A stretch of DNA of 64,000 nt, taken from positions 62,001-126,000 of the forward strand of contig VXCM01000913.1 of the NCBI GenBank assembly GCA_014773175.1, in the 5' to 3' direction. The notes beneath the pieces are model-generated. The model saw nothing but the letters and a program-made list of their open reading frames with translations, did no database searches and was not told where the DNA came from. Shown one piece after another: positions 39,893 through 53,335 of this stretch (positions are counted from its first letter, which is position 1; the number at the start of each line of letters is the position of its first letter). This stretch comes from Lucifuga dentata (Eukaryota > Chordata > Actinopteri > Ophidiiformes > Bythitidae). The translations under genes were made by a program, and so were the position numbers.

Positions 39893-42177
39893 TTTGGTGA
39901 TATGTCAGCATGAATGTCTAGGTACTGTAATACTGACTTACATCCAAACCTGGTGAGCAAAGTTTATTGTTCTTAAAATAGAAAATTTGCTTACAACATC
40001 ACTGATTATGTAAATATTTTCCAAAACTTCCTTACAGATATGAAATTCTCCTTTACGCTGCTCAACAGACAAATCTCTACATCATCGCAAAACCAGCAAA
40101 TATGGTATGTCATCATTATCACACAAAACAAACATTAAAAAAGAGATAATTTCCCACATAAGTGGCAAACGATTTTTAAATTATTATGCCAAACATCTGA
40201 ACTGAGCCCATTACACTCAATTAGAAGTGCTCTTTAGTGAAAATGATAAATCTCTCAACTACTGTAGAAAAGGAGGAGAATCGTCCCTGTGCCTCGAGGG
40301 GGGTGGAGGGCAAAGAAGCGACTGAAGCCTCCCTCTCTTCTTTAATTACAATGACACTCTATCAATCCAAAGGAGAGACCTCCCAGCCACCGTCTTTCCT
40401 CAGCCGCTCTCTCTCTCCCGCCACCGACATCACAGCGCTCCGATTTCTAATGCGGCGCTGGGCATGGTCTCAGATATCAGCTCAGGTTTTAATCTGACCA
40501 CCTAATGGGATTATTCAGACACAGGCCTTCATTACACACATGAATGAGAATGCAGAGCCAGGTCACCCTCGCCCGAGAACACATCCTCCTTCCAAGTCTA
40601 AAGAGGGGTGAGAATCCTGAGGAGGAGAGAGGAAATTCTGTAATTCTTTGCTCGAGCTTTCGCCACCTTCCTCTGCTATTATCTGTCTTCCTTCTCACCA
40701 TTCCTCCTATTCAATCTTAATTAGGGCAGCTTTTTGCTTTCCGGTTCTAAGGTTGCCAAATCTGTATATTTACCACTTGAGGAGGTGAAAAAAAACACAT
40801 GGCGGGACCATTAAAACGACTGAGTGTGGCAATAAAAGATGATGCAGCCAGCCTTCAAAGGCGCTCTCCATTACCTCCGTTTTTACAAAGCATCAAGTGA
40901 CACTACCTCCTGACACCTGCATGTGAAGAATGTGCGCGTCGACGCTAATAACTGAAGAACGCATTACAAACTATCGACATGAGAGCAGTTGTAAACTCAG
41001 GTATTTTTGTGTCTTTTGGTTAAAAACAAGAAACGGTTGAGCTTCTCAGGCAGGAAGGAGGAGTGTTAAACTGTTGGAATTCGTCTGTGTGTAATAGTGC
41101 ACAGAAAGTGTAAACAGCAGGCGGGGCTGCATAAGGTGCTCATCAGATCACTCCACACACTCCTTTTATTTTGTAACACAAAGAGCTGGCAAAAACACCG
41201 CTGGCAAAAAATCTCCCTATTCTCACCATTCTGTTATCAAATACGCGTCTGCTCCGTACTACTCCCTCTGCAAGGTCACATCCCAACTCCATTCTTCCCA
41301 TTCCACCCACCGGCCTCATGCACACACGAAGATAACAGCTGCCTGGAGATTTTGCCATTTTTGCGGCCCCGCTTTGTGTCGTCCACGAACGGGAACATGT
41401 GAAATTACAGTGGCTACGGTGCAAACTAATCACATTACAGAAACACTAATAATAAAATGCATTTGGAATGGTTGCGGTTTGACAACTTGGGAGGAGGGAG
41501 GAGGCGTTTCACCAGCACTCCATCGCTAACGGCAACACCTGCCAAGAGATAGATAAAAAAGAGCTCAAAGCACCACAACAACAGCCCTGATACTGTTCCA
41601 AGCAACAAAAGCCAGTGTCTATTAACATGCCTCTGGAAATATGCAGATAGCAAGGGTAACCTTGACTACCAACGACTAAAATGCAGTATTGAGATTAATA
41701 GTTCCTGAGATGTGCTATGAAAGGCTATAATTCAATCCAGAGCCATGATAGATTTATACAGGTAATGAATAAAATGAAATACTGCAGGCCCTTAAACGTT
41801 GCAACCGTGCTGTTTTGTATTGCATTACTCATTCTATTTTGAACACTTGTATCTGACTTGATCAGTACGTGATTTACTACCTTAAAACATTTTAGTGATG
41901 ATATCCATTTCCTTCAGAGAAGCAGCCGCTCATCTGAAACAGAAACGAGTCTTTCAGACAAACAAATGATCAATAATCACAGAAGAAATGTTCAAAATGC
42001 GATCCACGCCGGACATGTTGCCGGGTAAATGACGACGATTTCGGCTTGGGGAAATGAGGCAGGTTTGGAGCTGGGTTTTGTGTTTGAGAGTAATCTACAC
42101 ACTGTAAAATGTGACAAGTTGATCTTACTTAAAACAATCTAGGAAACCGACTGCCTTGAGAAAGGTAAGTAAATATA

Positions 42178-43064
42178 CCGTAAATGCGCTAATAGTGGCC
42201 AGGGCCTTTACTTACCTCAACAGCGGAGGAAACCCGGCCTTTATAAGATACAGGCTTTTATTGGAGACGGGCCTTTATTTCTAATTAAGGTTGTAGAACT
42301 ACGTGCTTCTCGCCAAAGTTTCCCTTTGCTGTGTCATAGTTTATTTGTGTCCTTCAGTTTTCCATTAAAAACCCTGGAAATGATGNCCCTTTGCTGTGTC
42401 ATAGTTTATTTGTGTCCTTCAGTTTTCCATTAAAAACCCTGGAAATGATGACTGCGGTAAAATCTGTTAAGTCAACGCTCCCTGCAACAGTTATTACGGT
42501 AGGTGTGGTGAGATTCAAACCGAAATGAGAGCCTAACTACATTTAAGAAAATAAAATAAAATTTTTAAAAAACGCCGCCGCTTTGGAGAAACATTTCACA
42601 GTGTGATCATTCCTCTATCAGCTTTTATAAATGTTCGTTTTCATCCATTTTATCCACGTTTCCGGGTCGGTGTGTTACAGCGGAGCGTCACTCGCTGCTC
42701 GCCGGGGAGGAGCTCCATGTTTACGGCTTTGTTTCACGCTGAGTCCGCTCGTTCCTTCTGGCTGAAAGGACAACGGCTAGAGGTTTTTAAAGCAGTTTGG
42801 TAATTAAAACGTAGATGCTGTCATCTGGTTATGGAACCCAGGCTGGCTCAAGGAGACAGAGAGAAAAAAGTCATTCAAACAATTTAGTAAGTCATTTTTC
42901 CTCTCCTTCGTGAGCCTCCCAGGCTCCGTAGTTAGCGTTAGCAGCAGCAGAATACACTCATATTATTTGCCTGGACCAGTAACATACACCAACCCAACCA
43001 AATAATGGCCTTTTTTGGGGATCGGCCATTATTTGAATACCGGCTTTTAATAGAGAATTTACAG
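42178..43064 (+). mobile_element. nested TA-flanked DNA element
   Basis: Ends are ccgtaaatgcgctaatag and, reversed, ctgtaaattctctattaaaa, flanked by TA at 42176-42177 and 43065-43066. Repeated ggcctttat / ggccattat words lie near both ends. Its length is inflated by the contig-overlap duplication at 42322-42450. Confidence 0.7.
42322..42450 (+). repeat. single-N flanked 64-bp duplication
   Basis: 42322-42385 equals 42387-42450, with N at 42386. Lies within the nested TA element. Confidence 0.95.
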
Positions 43065-43176
43065 TAACTATATAGTCTTAAGTTATGTTTACTTTATGTC
43101 TACTTGAACTTAAGACTATACAGTCATATTCCTTACCCTTTTCAAGGCAATAAGTTTCTTAGATTTTTTTAAGTAA

Positions 43177-43731
43177 TGCTGCGTTCACAGACCTCGGAAG
43201 TTGAATTTTTCCCAGTTGGAAGCTCCAACTTCCAACCAGCCAAATGTAATCAAAACATCATAGCTGAACACCAATAAATACTGTAAAATTAATTAAACAT
43301 CATAATAAATGCTAACTAAAGTAAAGTTAGACTACAGGACTGTTTGGTTGTGTTGTTTTATAATGATATTAATCACAGTGAAATCACAGTTAAACTTTGT
43401 GCAGAGAAGTAATATGAAATTATTTACACTTATGTGTCAATGGTAAACAGTTATCATACCAAATAGATAGTTACCATGGCAATATATTCTGACCCTTTTC
43501 TTTCAATTTCATGCAAGAAAAAATACTTTATTTGCCTTTTAGCTGATCATTTACATTCACAAAGCTCGCCTCCACGGCGCCGCCATGTTGAGTGATGTCA
43601 TACTCGCTAAGTCGGGGTAGATCATTTGTCTGAGTTTCCCAGCTGGAGCTCCGACTTCAAGTGCCATTGCAACGCATTTTTCCAAGTAAGAAGTTGGAAA
43701 AATCTGAGTTCTGAGGTCTGTGAATGCAGCA
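43177..43731 (+). mobile_element. nested PIF/Harbinger-like MITE
   Basis: A 555-bp element with ends tgctgcgttcacagacctc and, reversed, tgctgcattcacagacctc, flanked by TAA at 43174-43176 and 43732-43734. Subterminal ttccaactt / agttggaa motifs occur on both sides. The 3-bp TAA duplication fits PIF/Harbinger. Confidence 0.85.
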
Positions 43732-45419
43732 TAAGATCAACTTGTCACATTTTACAGTGCAGAATGCAACGTCCACCAGCAGGAAATGTTCAAAGAGACA
43801 TTAAAGGGAAGGGAAAGTCTGATGTAAAAAGGGTTTCAACATAAGAGAAACTGTTTCATAACTCCGTTCTGCAGGTCTTACACACCTCTGAGTGTGTGTG
43901 CTGGAGTCCTGTCTGCACACGCCAAAAGAGAGAGAGACAGTAACAAACATTCCTGAGTCTTAATGCAATCACTTGAGCACGGCGTCGTGACAGCGGCTGG
44001 GAAAACGAGAGGATTTCAGGGAGTGGCGCTCCAATACGACTAAACGAAGAACAAGCAGCAGACAAACAGGCGATGAAAAGGGCTACTGAGACGTCAAGGA
44101 GGGGCAACAGGAAACATAAAACAAGATGGAGCAAGTGTCTTTGGAGAGGCTGGGAAACGACAATGGCAAATAAAGAACGGCAAATGACAGAGCGAGGACG
44201 GGGACAATCGGGGGAGACAAATTAATTCAGCGATTTGAACGATTCTCATTACTCTGCTGTCTGAGTTTGCCAGTGGTTGTGAAGTCATGGAAATGTAATG
44301 CTGCCACAACGAATAAAAGCTCATCACTGACAGGAAGTTCACACACACTGCCTGGGGAGTCGACGCCGAGGCAAAATCTCCCTTTTTATCCTCCTGCATA
44401 TTCCCTTGCAATATCTACCATTTTATTCTTTTTGTCACCTTTTTCCCTGCTATCACGGATTTTACAGAGGAATAAGCTTGCCTCATATGTAGGTAAATGT
44501 CACTCAAGCCATTAAAGCCTTTAGATGACTAATTCAAATTCAGCTCCCTGTAAAAGCGAGTGGATAAGAGGCCCAGGATGTGCTGAGGGAGATAACACCG
44601 TGGAATACAGGCATCAAAACACTGCTGACATCATCGCTGACATGTTGTGAACATGCAGCGGCTTGCAGGACTTCCTGTCAGAGAAACAGAGAATGTGTCC
44701 CGTTTTCATGTCTGCAGAGGAGCAGCGACTCATCTGATGTTTATGAGTCTCTACTGGCAACTGTGGAATCACAGCACCAACAGTCTCTGGCATCGACTAC
44801 AGTCTGAAAAATCTGGGTGGAATTTGGATTATGAAAATAACATTTTAAGCAATTCTTCACTCTGGTTCAAAAATTCCCAGTTTGTCTGCATCTCCCCTCT
44901 TTTGTGTTTCCACTTTCAATTCCTTCAGCATATCGGTGAGTTTTCCTCACCACAAACTGTGAACAGTTTCCTCTTTCAGAAGAAAACAGAAACTTTGGGG
45001 TCTAATCTATCCATTTCTTTTATGAAATTTGGGGATTTTTCTGTGGAAATTGATTAAAAATAGAGGTTAGAATTAAACTGACATTATGATGAACATACAC
45101 GTATCCTGCGTTCGATTGAAGGATTGGTTGGGCTCGTCCTCCAGAATTAAGGCGAAGCATCTGCAAGATGCAGCACGGCTCATGTTTGGTGCAGAAGGCA
45201 TAAATATTAACGTGATTTATGCCACAATCATACCGGACACATTTTAGCACCAGAGGCCACTTTTTTTCTTTTTAGTTGATTCCAGTAAGTCTGAAGGATT
45301 TTGTGTCTTTTTTTTCTTATCTTCTCAGTGCATTCAGCATTTTTTTTTTTTTTAAACAGTGTCAGCACCTCAAGATAAACAGTAAACTCTGATTAGAGGA
45401 ATACACTGTGACATCACAA

Positions 45420-46314
45420 GGCTACGTTCACATTACAGGCCTTAATGCTCAATTCCAATTTTTTAATCAGATCGGATCTTTTTGTGTTGATGGTTCACAT
45501 TCATGTNAATGCTCAATTCCAATTTTTTAATCAGATCGGATCTTTTTGTGTTGATGGTTCACATTCATGTTTGTAAGTAACTCGAACCCGACACCAGTGT
45601 GAACACGCTGACGTCGTGCCACGCATGCACAGATTTAGCTAAAATGTGAGCTGCATGCATACAGGAATAACAATAACCGTATTTTTGTGTGACAGAACAA
45701 ACATGGTGACGTAGCTGCAGCGTACATGGCAGGATTATTTGTTGTGGAGGTCAGAAGACGATGCAGATAATAAGGATGAGAATGAGAGCGAGAATGCGAC
45801 AAAAACAAAAGCCGTAGCAGCTGCTGTGTTAGCGGCTGTTGCTGCACGTCAGAGCAGAAAGAGGTGTGGGTACGAGGGCGGAGCCAGCTATGATGGACCG
45901 CCATGTTCACAAATTCACAGAGGAACACTTCCCTGAAAACTTTCAGTTGTCCAGAGTAATGGTTGAGTAGATTTGCCAGCGACTAACGACGAGGCTGAAC
46001 GAAAAGACAGCAGATGCAGACAAGCTATCCATCAGGAAGGCCTGGTATCCGCAGAAAAGTCAGATGTAAAAAAAAAAAAAANTGTAAAAAAAAAAAAAAC
46101 ACATGAATTCCGATCTGAGTGGTCAGACAGCGATCGCATCACCAGAGATCGGATATGGATCAGATTCAGGACCACATATGCAAGTGATCCAGATCTGATA
46201 TGAAAAAATCAGATCTGGTTTGTTCACACTGCTGTGAAGAAAATCAGATCTGAGTCACATGGAGGCAAAAACAATCAGATCTGGGCCACTTTAGCGTGAA
46301 ATGTGAACGTAACC
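45420..46314 (+). mobile_element. hAT-like element with repeated cagatct motifs
   Basis: Ends are ggctacgttcacatta and, reversed, ggttacgttcacattt. The right subterminal region has four copies of cagatctg/a within 46190-46290, and the left has atcagatcggatc. Such clustered motifs are typical transposase-binding sites. No 8-bp duplication is preserved. No transposase frame is recognised. A contig-overlap duplication (45444-45570) and poly-A/N (46065-46099) lie inside. Confidence 0.65.
45444..45570 (+). repeat. single-N flanked 63-bp duplication
   Basis: 45444-45506 equals 45508-45570, with N at 45507. Lies within the hAT-like element. Confidence 0.95.
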
Positions 46315-48201
46315 ACACTTTTTGTAAGCTGTCTAATGGTAATGGGGTTTGGGCCTTTTCTACAAAACTGTTACCAAAAATGAAGGAAAGTATCTGAAAA
46401 AAAGGAGAAAACATCAAGCTTTTGGAGCTTCAGGTATACAGACAGTATATAGATTAATCGGACAATCGTGTTGCCTAGCAACAGCAAGATGCTTTTCATG
46501 GTGATCAGGTTCAGAGTTGAAAGGCTGGAAATGCTTTGTAGTTCACGGCGATATTTCAGCATCCAATCTGATTGTGAGCTAAGGCAGCTAGTTACAAAAG
46601 AAATATGAATTCTGTGTACTGGAATAATCCGAGTACATCAGAAAATCGCATTTCTCCTTGCTGATATATTAGTCGTTTTGTGCTAGGAGGCTGTAGAAAT
46701 CATTCTTAATGCCCCTTTAATGAGCAATGAATATTTACACCTCATATAAACACCAATACTACTTAAAAAACCATGTTTTCTAATAAGGCAGCGCCACTAA
46801 TGCATCTCTGTATTTCTCTGTTAGTCTGCAGATGACCTTAATATGTGGGTCAGCAAATACTTGTCACACACAAATCTGCATGTTGGTGTGTGTGTTAAGC
46901 CCGGGGAGGGCGGGGCGCTGTTTGTTACCCAGCAGACTGTCCTAACCTCAGCTGATTTTTTTTCCCTTGTTATTATTGTGGGACGGAGTAATGAATGAAT
47001 CACAGCAGCGGCAGCTCTGAAGCCGACGGTCAGACCCTGGGACAGCGTCTGACCTACTTCATCAGGCTCGCAGGGAGGCGTGACACATCCAACGCTACAC
47101 GGGTGGACAGTGAGGAGGAGGATGGAAGAGCTGAGCTGGGCTGAAGGGGGCTCAGCCAATCCCTCTGCTCCATCTGTCTGCATCTCCACGCCACATCCCT
47201 CTCCTCTGCATATCCTCCGGAGAGCAGAAAGAGCAAGCAATGCAGAAACAAATGTTAAGATAAATCACTGCCATCTCGGCTCTTGTGCAATCCCCCCGGT
47301 GACATTTCCATTTCACTCCTCCAGCCAGGCTATCTCTCCTAACCCTCTCCCCAAATAAAAAAGACTATTACGCACTTAGCATCCCCTCATCCATTTTATG
47401 CAAAGCAAATGGCAGCCACAATGCATTTCCCTTCAGTTATTTCCATTCAGTTATTTCCCTGGCACAGCACAGTGGAGGCTTTATGGGACAGCCTATGGTG
47501 TGTGATGCGAGGGAGAGGCTCGTGCTAATGTGTCATTTGAATAATGAGGTGTAAGCATGGCAAGATTTGAGCTGCGAGGACGCCCTCCTGTAGTGAGAAA
47601 ACGGGGGCTACGCTGACGCCTCCTCAGTCTGCAGACCCGAATCTATGGAGGTTTGGATGCCTGATCAGGGAGTACAGGGGTGATGAGCGCTAGCGGGGGG
47701 AAGCCGGCCTGAATAAGCTGCTCAGCCCACCTGACAGCACGTGTCTACATGAAGCGAAGGTGTAATGATATACAAGACATACATGTGTGGCCTTTGGATC
47801 TATGAATAATGCAAGCGGCGACGTGGGGAGGCGACAGCACCGTGTGCTTATAGCGTGCAGATTGAGACAGACTCTACCATGACAAGCGAAGACAAACAAA
47901 TTTCACATTGCTAGGGGAGCCTTTGCAAAAGCTGACATCATAATGTCTCTTGTCTCGCGTCAGACAAAAAAAAAAAAAANAAAAAAAAAAAAAGAAAGAG
48001 ACAAATGGCTCGTGGAACGACTCCGCTGTGATAATATATGGTGCAATACTTTTGTTATTCAGGGATGTTCTCACCGCGCTCTCTAAGTTTTATAACATCG
48101 AGCGATCGCGCCGTCATGTTGAGAGACATGACGAACCCTGCAGCGACAAAAAGCACAACACGCCTGTTCTCAGCTGATAAAAATGAAACACGCCATCAAC
48201 A

Positions 48202-48328
48202 CCTCCTGTTATCTTCAGTTTGCATTTCCTGGTGTTGGTGAAAGTCTGTGCTGAGGGACGGAGTNCCTCCTGTTATCTTCAGTTTGCATTTCCTGGTGTT
48301 GGTGAAAGTCTGTGCTGAGGGACGGAGT
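48202..48328 (+). repeat. single-N flanked 63-bp duplication
   Basis: 48202-48264 equals 48266-48328, with N at 48265. Likely contig-end artefact. Confidence 0.95.
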
Positions 48329-51300
48329 GTTTTTTTAAACAGAAAACTAAAAGAAGGTCAGATTTTAGAACACGAGTGCACATTAAACACTTTTCAAAGC
48401 CAGTACAAAGTGCTTTGGATGGTTGGCGGCTTTGGTGGCGCCTGTGGACAAAAGCTGCAGTTTTTGCCACAAGCGCGACCGCCTTCCTTCAACGACCACA
48501 ACCTTCAGCTGCTCATTTGTTTTAAAAGACAGAGGAGAAAAAATATCTGCCTCTAACTGTACTGTGAGGTGGGCCAACACGTATAATAGTGGATAAGTAA
48601 AATTGATAACCACACTTTGACAACTTGTAATACGTTTTACAATTGTTGCACAATTGTTACACCTAATGTTGTCTTCAAGGAACAGCTTTTCTCAGCAATT
48701 TCAATTTATGCTGTGAAAGCTCCCACTTTCACTGCCAACCCGCCGCCGCCGCTGCTTTCCTGCCAACCTGGTGGCGAGCATTTGGAATCATTTCCTACAA
48801 ATAGCCAATTTTCTCGCCAATGCACTGATTCACTTACATTGTTTCCACGGAATCATCAGAAATTAAACTGGGATTAGCAAACAATCACTGGAAGAATCTA
48901 CAAAGATGCTTTAAGGAACGTCAGACCCTCGTCGGATCTCGTGTCTCGCTGTCTTTGCCGGTCTCTACAAATCGAGGAGGATAGAGGATGTCACAAGCAA
49001 TCAACTCCAGAAATTGACACAGCCTGTTATGTAAAGTCATGTAAACAGCATCATGGCTCCTCTTCTGCCTCTGCATCACTTCCTGTTTGCCTGGAAGCCA
49101 CATTTCTGGCACCAGCACTTCATCTCTTCAGCTAAATTCCCCCCGAAAAATCAAACACGCTTAAGCATTCCTCTCAGTCACACCGACACCTTTATTTATT
49201 TATATTTCCATTTGACTATTTATGTTTTATTCAGCTCATTTTCACCTCGTGGGGGTCTCCCCTCCCCACCTTCTCTCTCTCTCAACTTCATTTCCCTCAC
49301 ATGGGAATAAACTATTGCTTGTTCAGGCGAGCGTGAACAGATGTCAGTGCTGTTGCCAGTGCTTACAGAAGGATCCATTTTCACACTTTCTTGCTAAATT
49401 GAAGAGAACGCTCTCACTCCATCAAGTTTAACCTGAGCGGTAAGCCCGAAGGCGAACTGCACCTCTGCTCTCCTAAGCAGCTTGGCCCCACGCGCTGACA
49501 AAGGAGGGGCTAAATGTTCGCACTGTTAGGCATTTAGCCATCTGTATATTCGTCTGCAAGTGGAATCACAGACAGCTTCCCATTTTGTCTGAACATAAGG
49601 TCACATCTTTCAAAGTCATCATGTCACTGTACTGTTCATAATATGCAAATTGCTGTTGTAATCTGGTATCTTGAAGCCTTTGTGGTTTGCAGCCTGGTGG
49701 CTAATTGCTGACAGGTGTCACAAATCAGATCTTTCGCCAGGAGGAATCAGAAGCGACAGGTCTTCAAACCGTGTGTATTTATGAAAACTCACATGGGAAG
49801 TGACACAGTCAGCGACGACGCTTTTCTCGTTGCCTTGATTACTGAAATTTTTGTTGCAGGTAATTTCGGACACCCTAACAAGTCAAGACATTTAGCCGAC
49901 TACGGCATCTTTTAGGCATCTCTTATGCACTGGCGTGTGTCTTTGAAGTGCTCACATAGCAACCATGACAACCGATGTGACTCCGCTCTGGCGTTTTTGT
50001 CAGTAATGTCCAAAAACTTCTGCCAAGTGGAAAATCAGGGCTGAAAATCGAAACTAAAATCATGTAGCTTAGCATGATTCCATACTATGCTTTACTTTAA
50101 ATCATGCTAATGTGGTAGATCAACTACCAATACCTAATCAAATGTAAAGGTTGATTTGATGTAATACTGAAAGAGGGTAAACAAATTAATTCTCTGGGGA
50201 ATTTCCCACAGCAATGAGAGAGATTTTCCCACATGTCACTAACTGTACTGTGACGGCCTTTAAGGAAAACCACACATCTCCTTTCTCAGGGGTGATAATG
50301 ACATAATTGTAAGGCCATCTTGACAAAACGGCCATTCATCATGTCTTATTATGCGCTGGGAAGAAATTTAAGATGGCAGCAAGGTTTTGTTATGAGCACA
50401 AAAACAGAGTGTGATGGCAGAAAAGCTGATTATCTTAATGAAAGACTAATTTTGTTCTTAAGTTGGGGAAGATCTTTGAGGTTTAACCACATTATTCCAG
50501 CCTGTTCGTGTGGCTTCCAGCTTTCTCAGCTGCATTACGTTATCGGAGGGAAGGCTTGATTCGCGTTCTTATTGGATGTTGTGCAGCATCAAAAATAAGT
50601 TTCATTATGAGGCTATTTAATTGTCTCTATTTTTCAACATGGCTTCCTTCTGATTCCCCCTAGTAATTAGCTGATTAATCAGATCTGACTACTTGTCAAC
50701 TTTCCCCCAAGAGATTTCCGAATTGAATGTGAATGAGGGAAGTAGAAGACTTAGTAAGAACAAGCCAATGAAACTTTGTCTCTCTAAAGATCTTCTCCCT
50801 CCCGCCGCTCCTCTTTTTCTTTGTTTCTAACACTTCCTCTCGTTTTCAGAGAGGGGGATTGATTAAAACAGAAGAGCGGTTCATTAGATTCTGACAAGCG
50901 ACACCATATCTGCAGAACACATGTCCTTGGAGAAAGCTGTCTTAGCCCATGTGACTTACCGTGGTCGATGCCATCTCAACAACAAACGCTAACCCCCAAC
51001 TAATTGAAACAAGGTGCTCGGTGCCCTGACTATCTGCCGAGGTGACAGTTATGCAGCTCCTACAAATCCATCCATGAGAACTGAGGCGCCCTGATTAAAA
51101 TGCAGTTTCCTTAAGTGCTCCATCAGTGTTGTTTCCCAGTGTGAGAAAATAGCTTTTCTGTGATGCAAACAAATTGTCACAGACATTTTATCTTCCTGAC
51201 ACTGGAGGCAAGGTTCTCTTCCTGGCAGGTTTATATTGCTATGTCAATCCCTACCAAAAAAATCAACATTAAAATGAAAACAATGAGCTCTACTGCCAGA

Positions 51301-52378
51301 TTCATGAATAATGCAGCTAGCAGTAGCACTGCATTTGGATAAATCTAGATTTTGATAGTGACATATATGTATACTTTGAAAGTATGAAGTAAAATCCACA
51401 GTAATGAGCTACTGAATGCTGTAATTCTTGTTTGTTTAGCACCTAAGCTGGATATCTCCAGGTCTGGAAGTGAGAGCTATTGAACAAATGTACTGCAGGT
51501 ATCGACTTGGTCGCCTTCCTTTTCTGCAGAGATCACTTAGTTAGCGTTCCGGAGGCCCAATGCTGCAGCCTTGAACAGCAGCCAGCATCGCGCTCTCTTA
51601 TCTGCCATGTCTCAGCCAGACCTGTCTGAAGCTCTTGGGAGGCACAAAGATGCTGTTTGAAGTTAATGAAGCATCAGCATACTTCTTTACCTCCACTATT
51701 GGGTCATTATGACCAGCCAATGTCAAGAGTGCACAAAGCACTTCAAAGAATTAGAAGAAAATACGGTGTCCACCCTCGAGTTCACCTCTAGCATTCTTTT
51801 ATCCGTGCCTTCAAAAGCAGTGCAAGCTCATGCTATACTACAAACTACCGTGTTCACAGGGAAGTCTTCAAAAGTGATAGAAAGTCTGCTTTGGTACACA
51901 TCCTTTTAGTGTTCTGTAATGGTTCAAGAGATATGCTGATAAACTCGCATTAAGACAGGAACGGGGTAAAATTCCACGACATCAGCAAAGACAGAGGATA
52001 CTTAGGTCATGTCGGAGTTTGCAGCACACAAGTATTATACAGTCCAACTCCAACGCATCGCACGAAGGCGTGACAGCACGTCTTTGTTCGTATACTGCAC
52101 TCCTCTCCTCCTAAAGACCCAAACCGTTCAATTATTTGACAGTCAACTATAGCAATTTGTGAGCTCTTCTACAACTTGACTGGATGCCATTTTGAAGCTG
52201 CGGCTCTGAACTGTGCCTTCGGAGTGGAGGCTCGCTGATCTCCTTTAAGTTGTCACTGTTACTATGGGAACTGGCAGCATGATTTTAGTGCTTGTATGGG
52301 ATCCTTTGGGAAACTGGATAAACTAAACAGAAATGCATTTAACAATGTAGAGCAAGCTTGTTTATACGGCGGATTTAA

Positions 52379-52884
52379 AGGACAATATCGGCAAACCCAA
52401 GTTTGAGTCCAAGATATCAACTCACATACACCCGTACTGACAAATTTTAGAAGTTTTTTTCTACCTTCCAGACCGCCATTGCTTCATTTAATTCCAGTAT
52501 GCAATTAAAATCAACTTGTAGAGACTTGAAACACGCTTTAGATGAGTAATCTATCGCAGCGAACAGTAACTTTATCTAACTGATCTGCATGGAAGAAAAT
52601 TTATGTTTCCGCCAGGGAATGTAGTCCCAGGAGAAAACTCTACGATACGTTTTCTCCTGGGAGAATTCGGACATACATGTTCATAGACGAAACATTCACA
52701 TGTAAGGTGGGTGTATCAGTACATTTGATTTTAAAAGATGAGGGAATTTCGTAAAAAAAAAAAAATAATAAAAATAACAGGAACCCTAAAGTCCGGCTTT
52801 ATGTTTTGGAAGTTGTCATTAATGTAATGTGTACTTGAGTAGTATTTACTGAGCTTAAACATGCAAAATCGCTGGTGTGGTCCT
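52379..52884 (+). mobile_element. TTAA-flanked MITE, copy C (subfamily 2)
   Basis: Starts aggacaatatcgg and ends ggtgtggtcct, with TTAA at 52375-52378 and 52885-52888. It is close to copy A (23221). It contains a private 14-bp hairpin at 52625-52662. Confidence 0.85.
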
Positions 52885-53039
52885 TTAATAATAAATAAAT
52901 AAAGTGATTTGTGTCGTTTCTATATTTTTTTTGACATAGTGAAAAAGATAACTTCTGTCAGATCATTCTATATCCCTAAAGTATACGTACGATTGTCCCC
53001 ATACGGAAATTTGTCTTGGACTCAAGTGCTGCACAATTA

Positions 53040-53335
53040 TAATTGCCTCCTTTAGTAATCACACCCAAAATCACATATTGCACAAATTACGCATATTACA
53101 CATATTACATGTAACACATATTGCACATACACACATCCAGATAAAAGCATCACGAAGCTATTGCACAACCCCATGGCCTCCGTCAATATTGTTTAAAATT
53201 TTAATTGAATTAGGCACAAATGAATTTTTAAAACAGTTAAGTTTGCATACAGGTACTCTATATCGTCTGCCAGAGGGTAAGCGCTCATACTCGGTGTGGA
53301 GAATATGGGATGGATCAGACAATATTTAATGCATT
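53040..53335 (+). pseudogene. possible retroelement remnant
   Basis: The frame around 53190-53329 reads L..GTLYRLPEGKRSY then W..WDGSDN, which faintly resembles a tail segment of fish LINE-like repeats. This is only an impression; no reverse-transcriptase motif is present. Confidence 0.2.

Larger units (their letters stand above)
42110..43759 (+). mobile_element. fold-back MITE interrupted by two nested transposons
   Basis: The left arm begins cactgtaaaatgtgacaagt and continues to about 42177. The right arm is its near-identical reverse complement (ending at 43759), split by the element at 43177-43731. Joining across the TAA duplication restores the arm match. A central 14-bp hairpin (43071-43084 with 43107-43120) remains between. 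Without the insertions the element would be about 200 bp. Confidence 0.8.

Noticed and set aside
44647..45057. 136-codon plus-strand frame
   Set aside because: No recognisable domain; opposite strand to the host gene in intronic DNA; overlaps other chance frames.
46821..47240. 139-codon minus-strand frame in a GC-rich patch of the intron
   Set aside because: Considered as an alternative nectin-1 exon, but it has no Ig, membrane or nectin tail features and no convincing splice sites.
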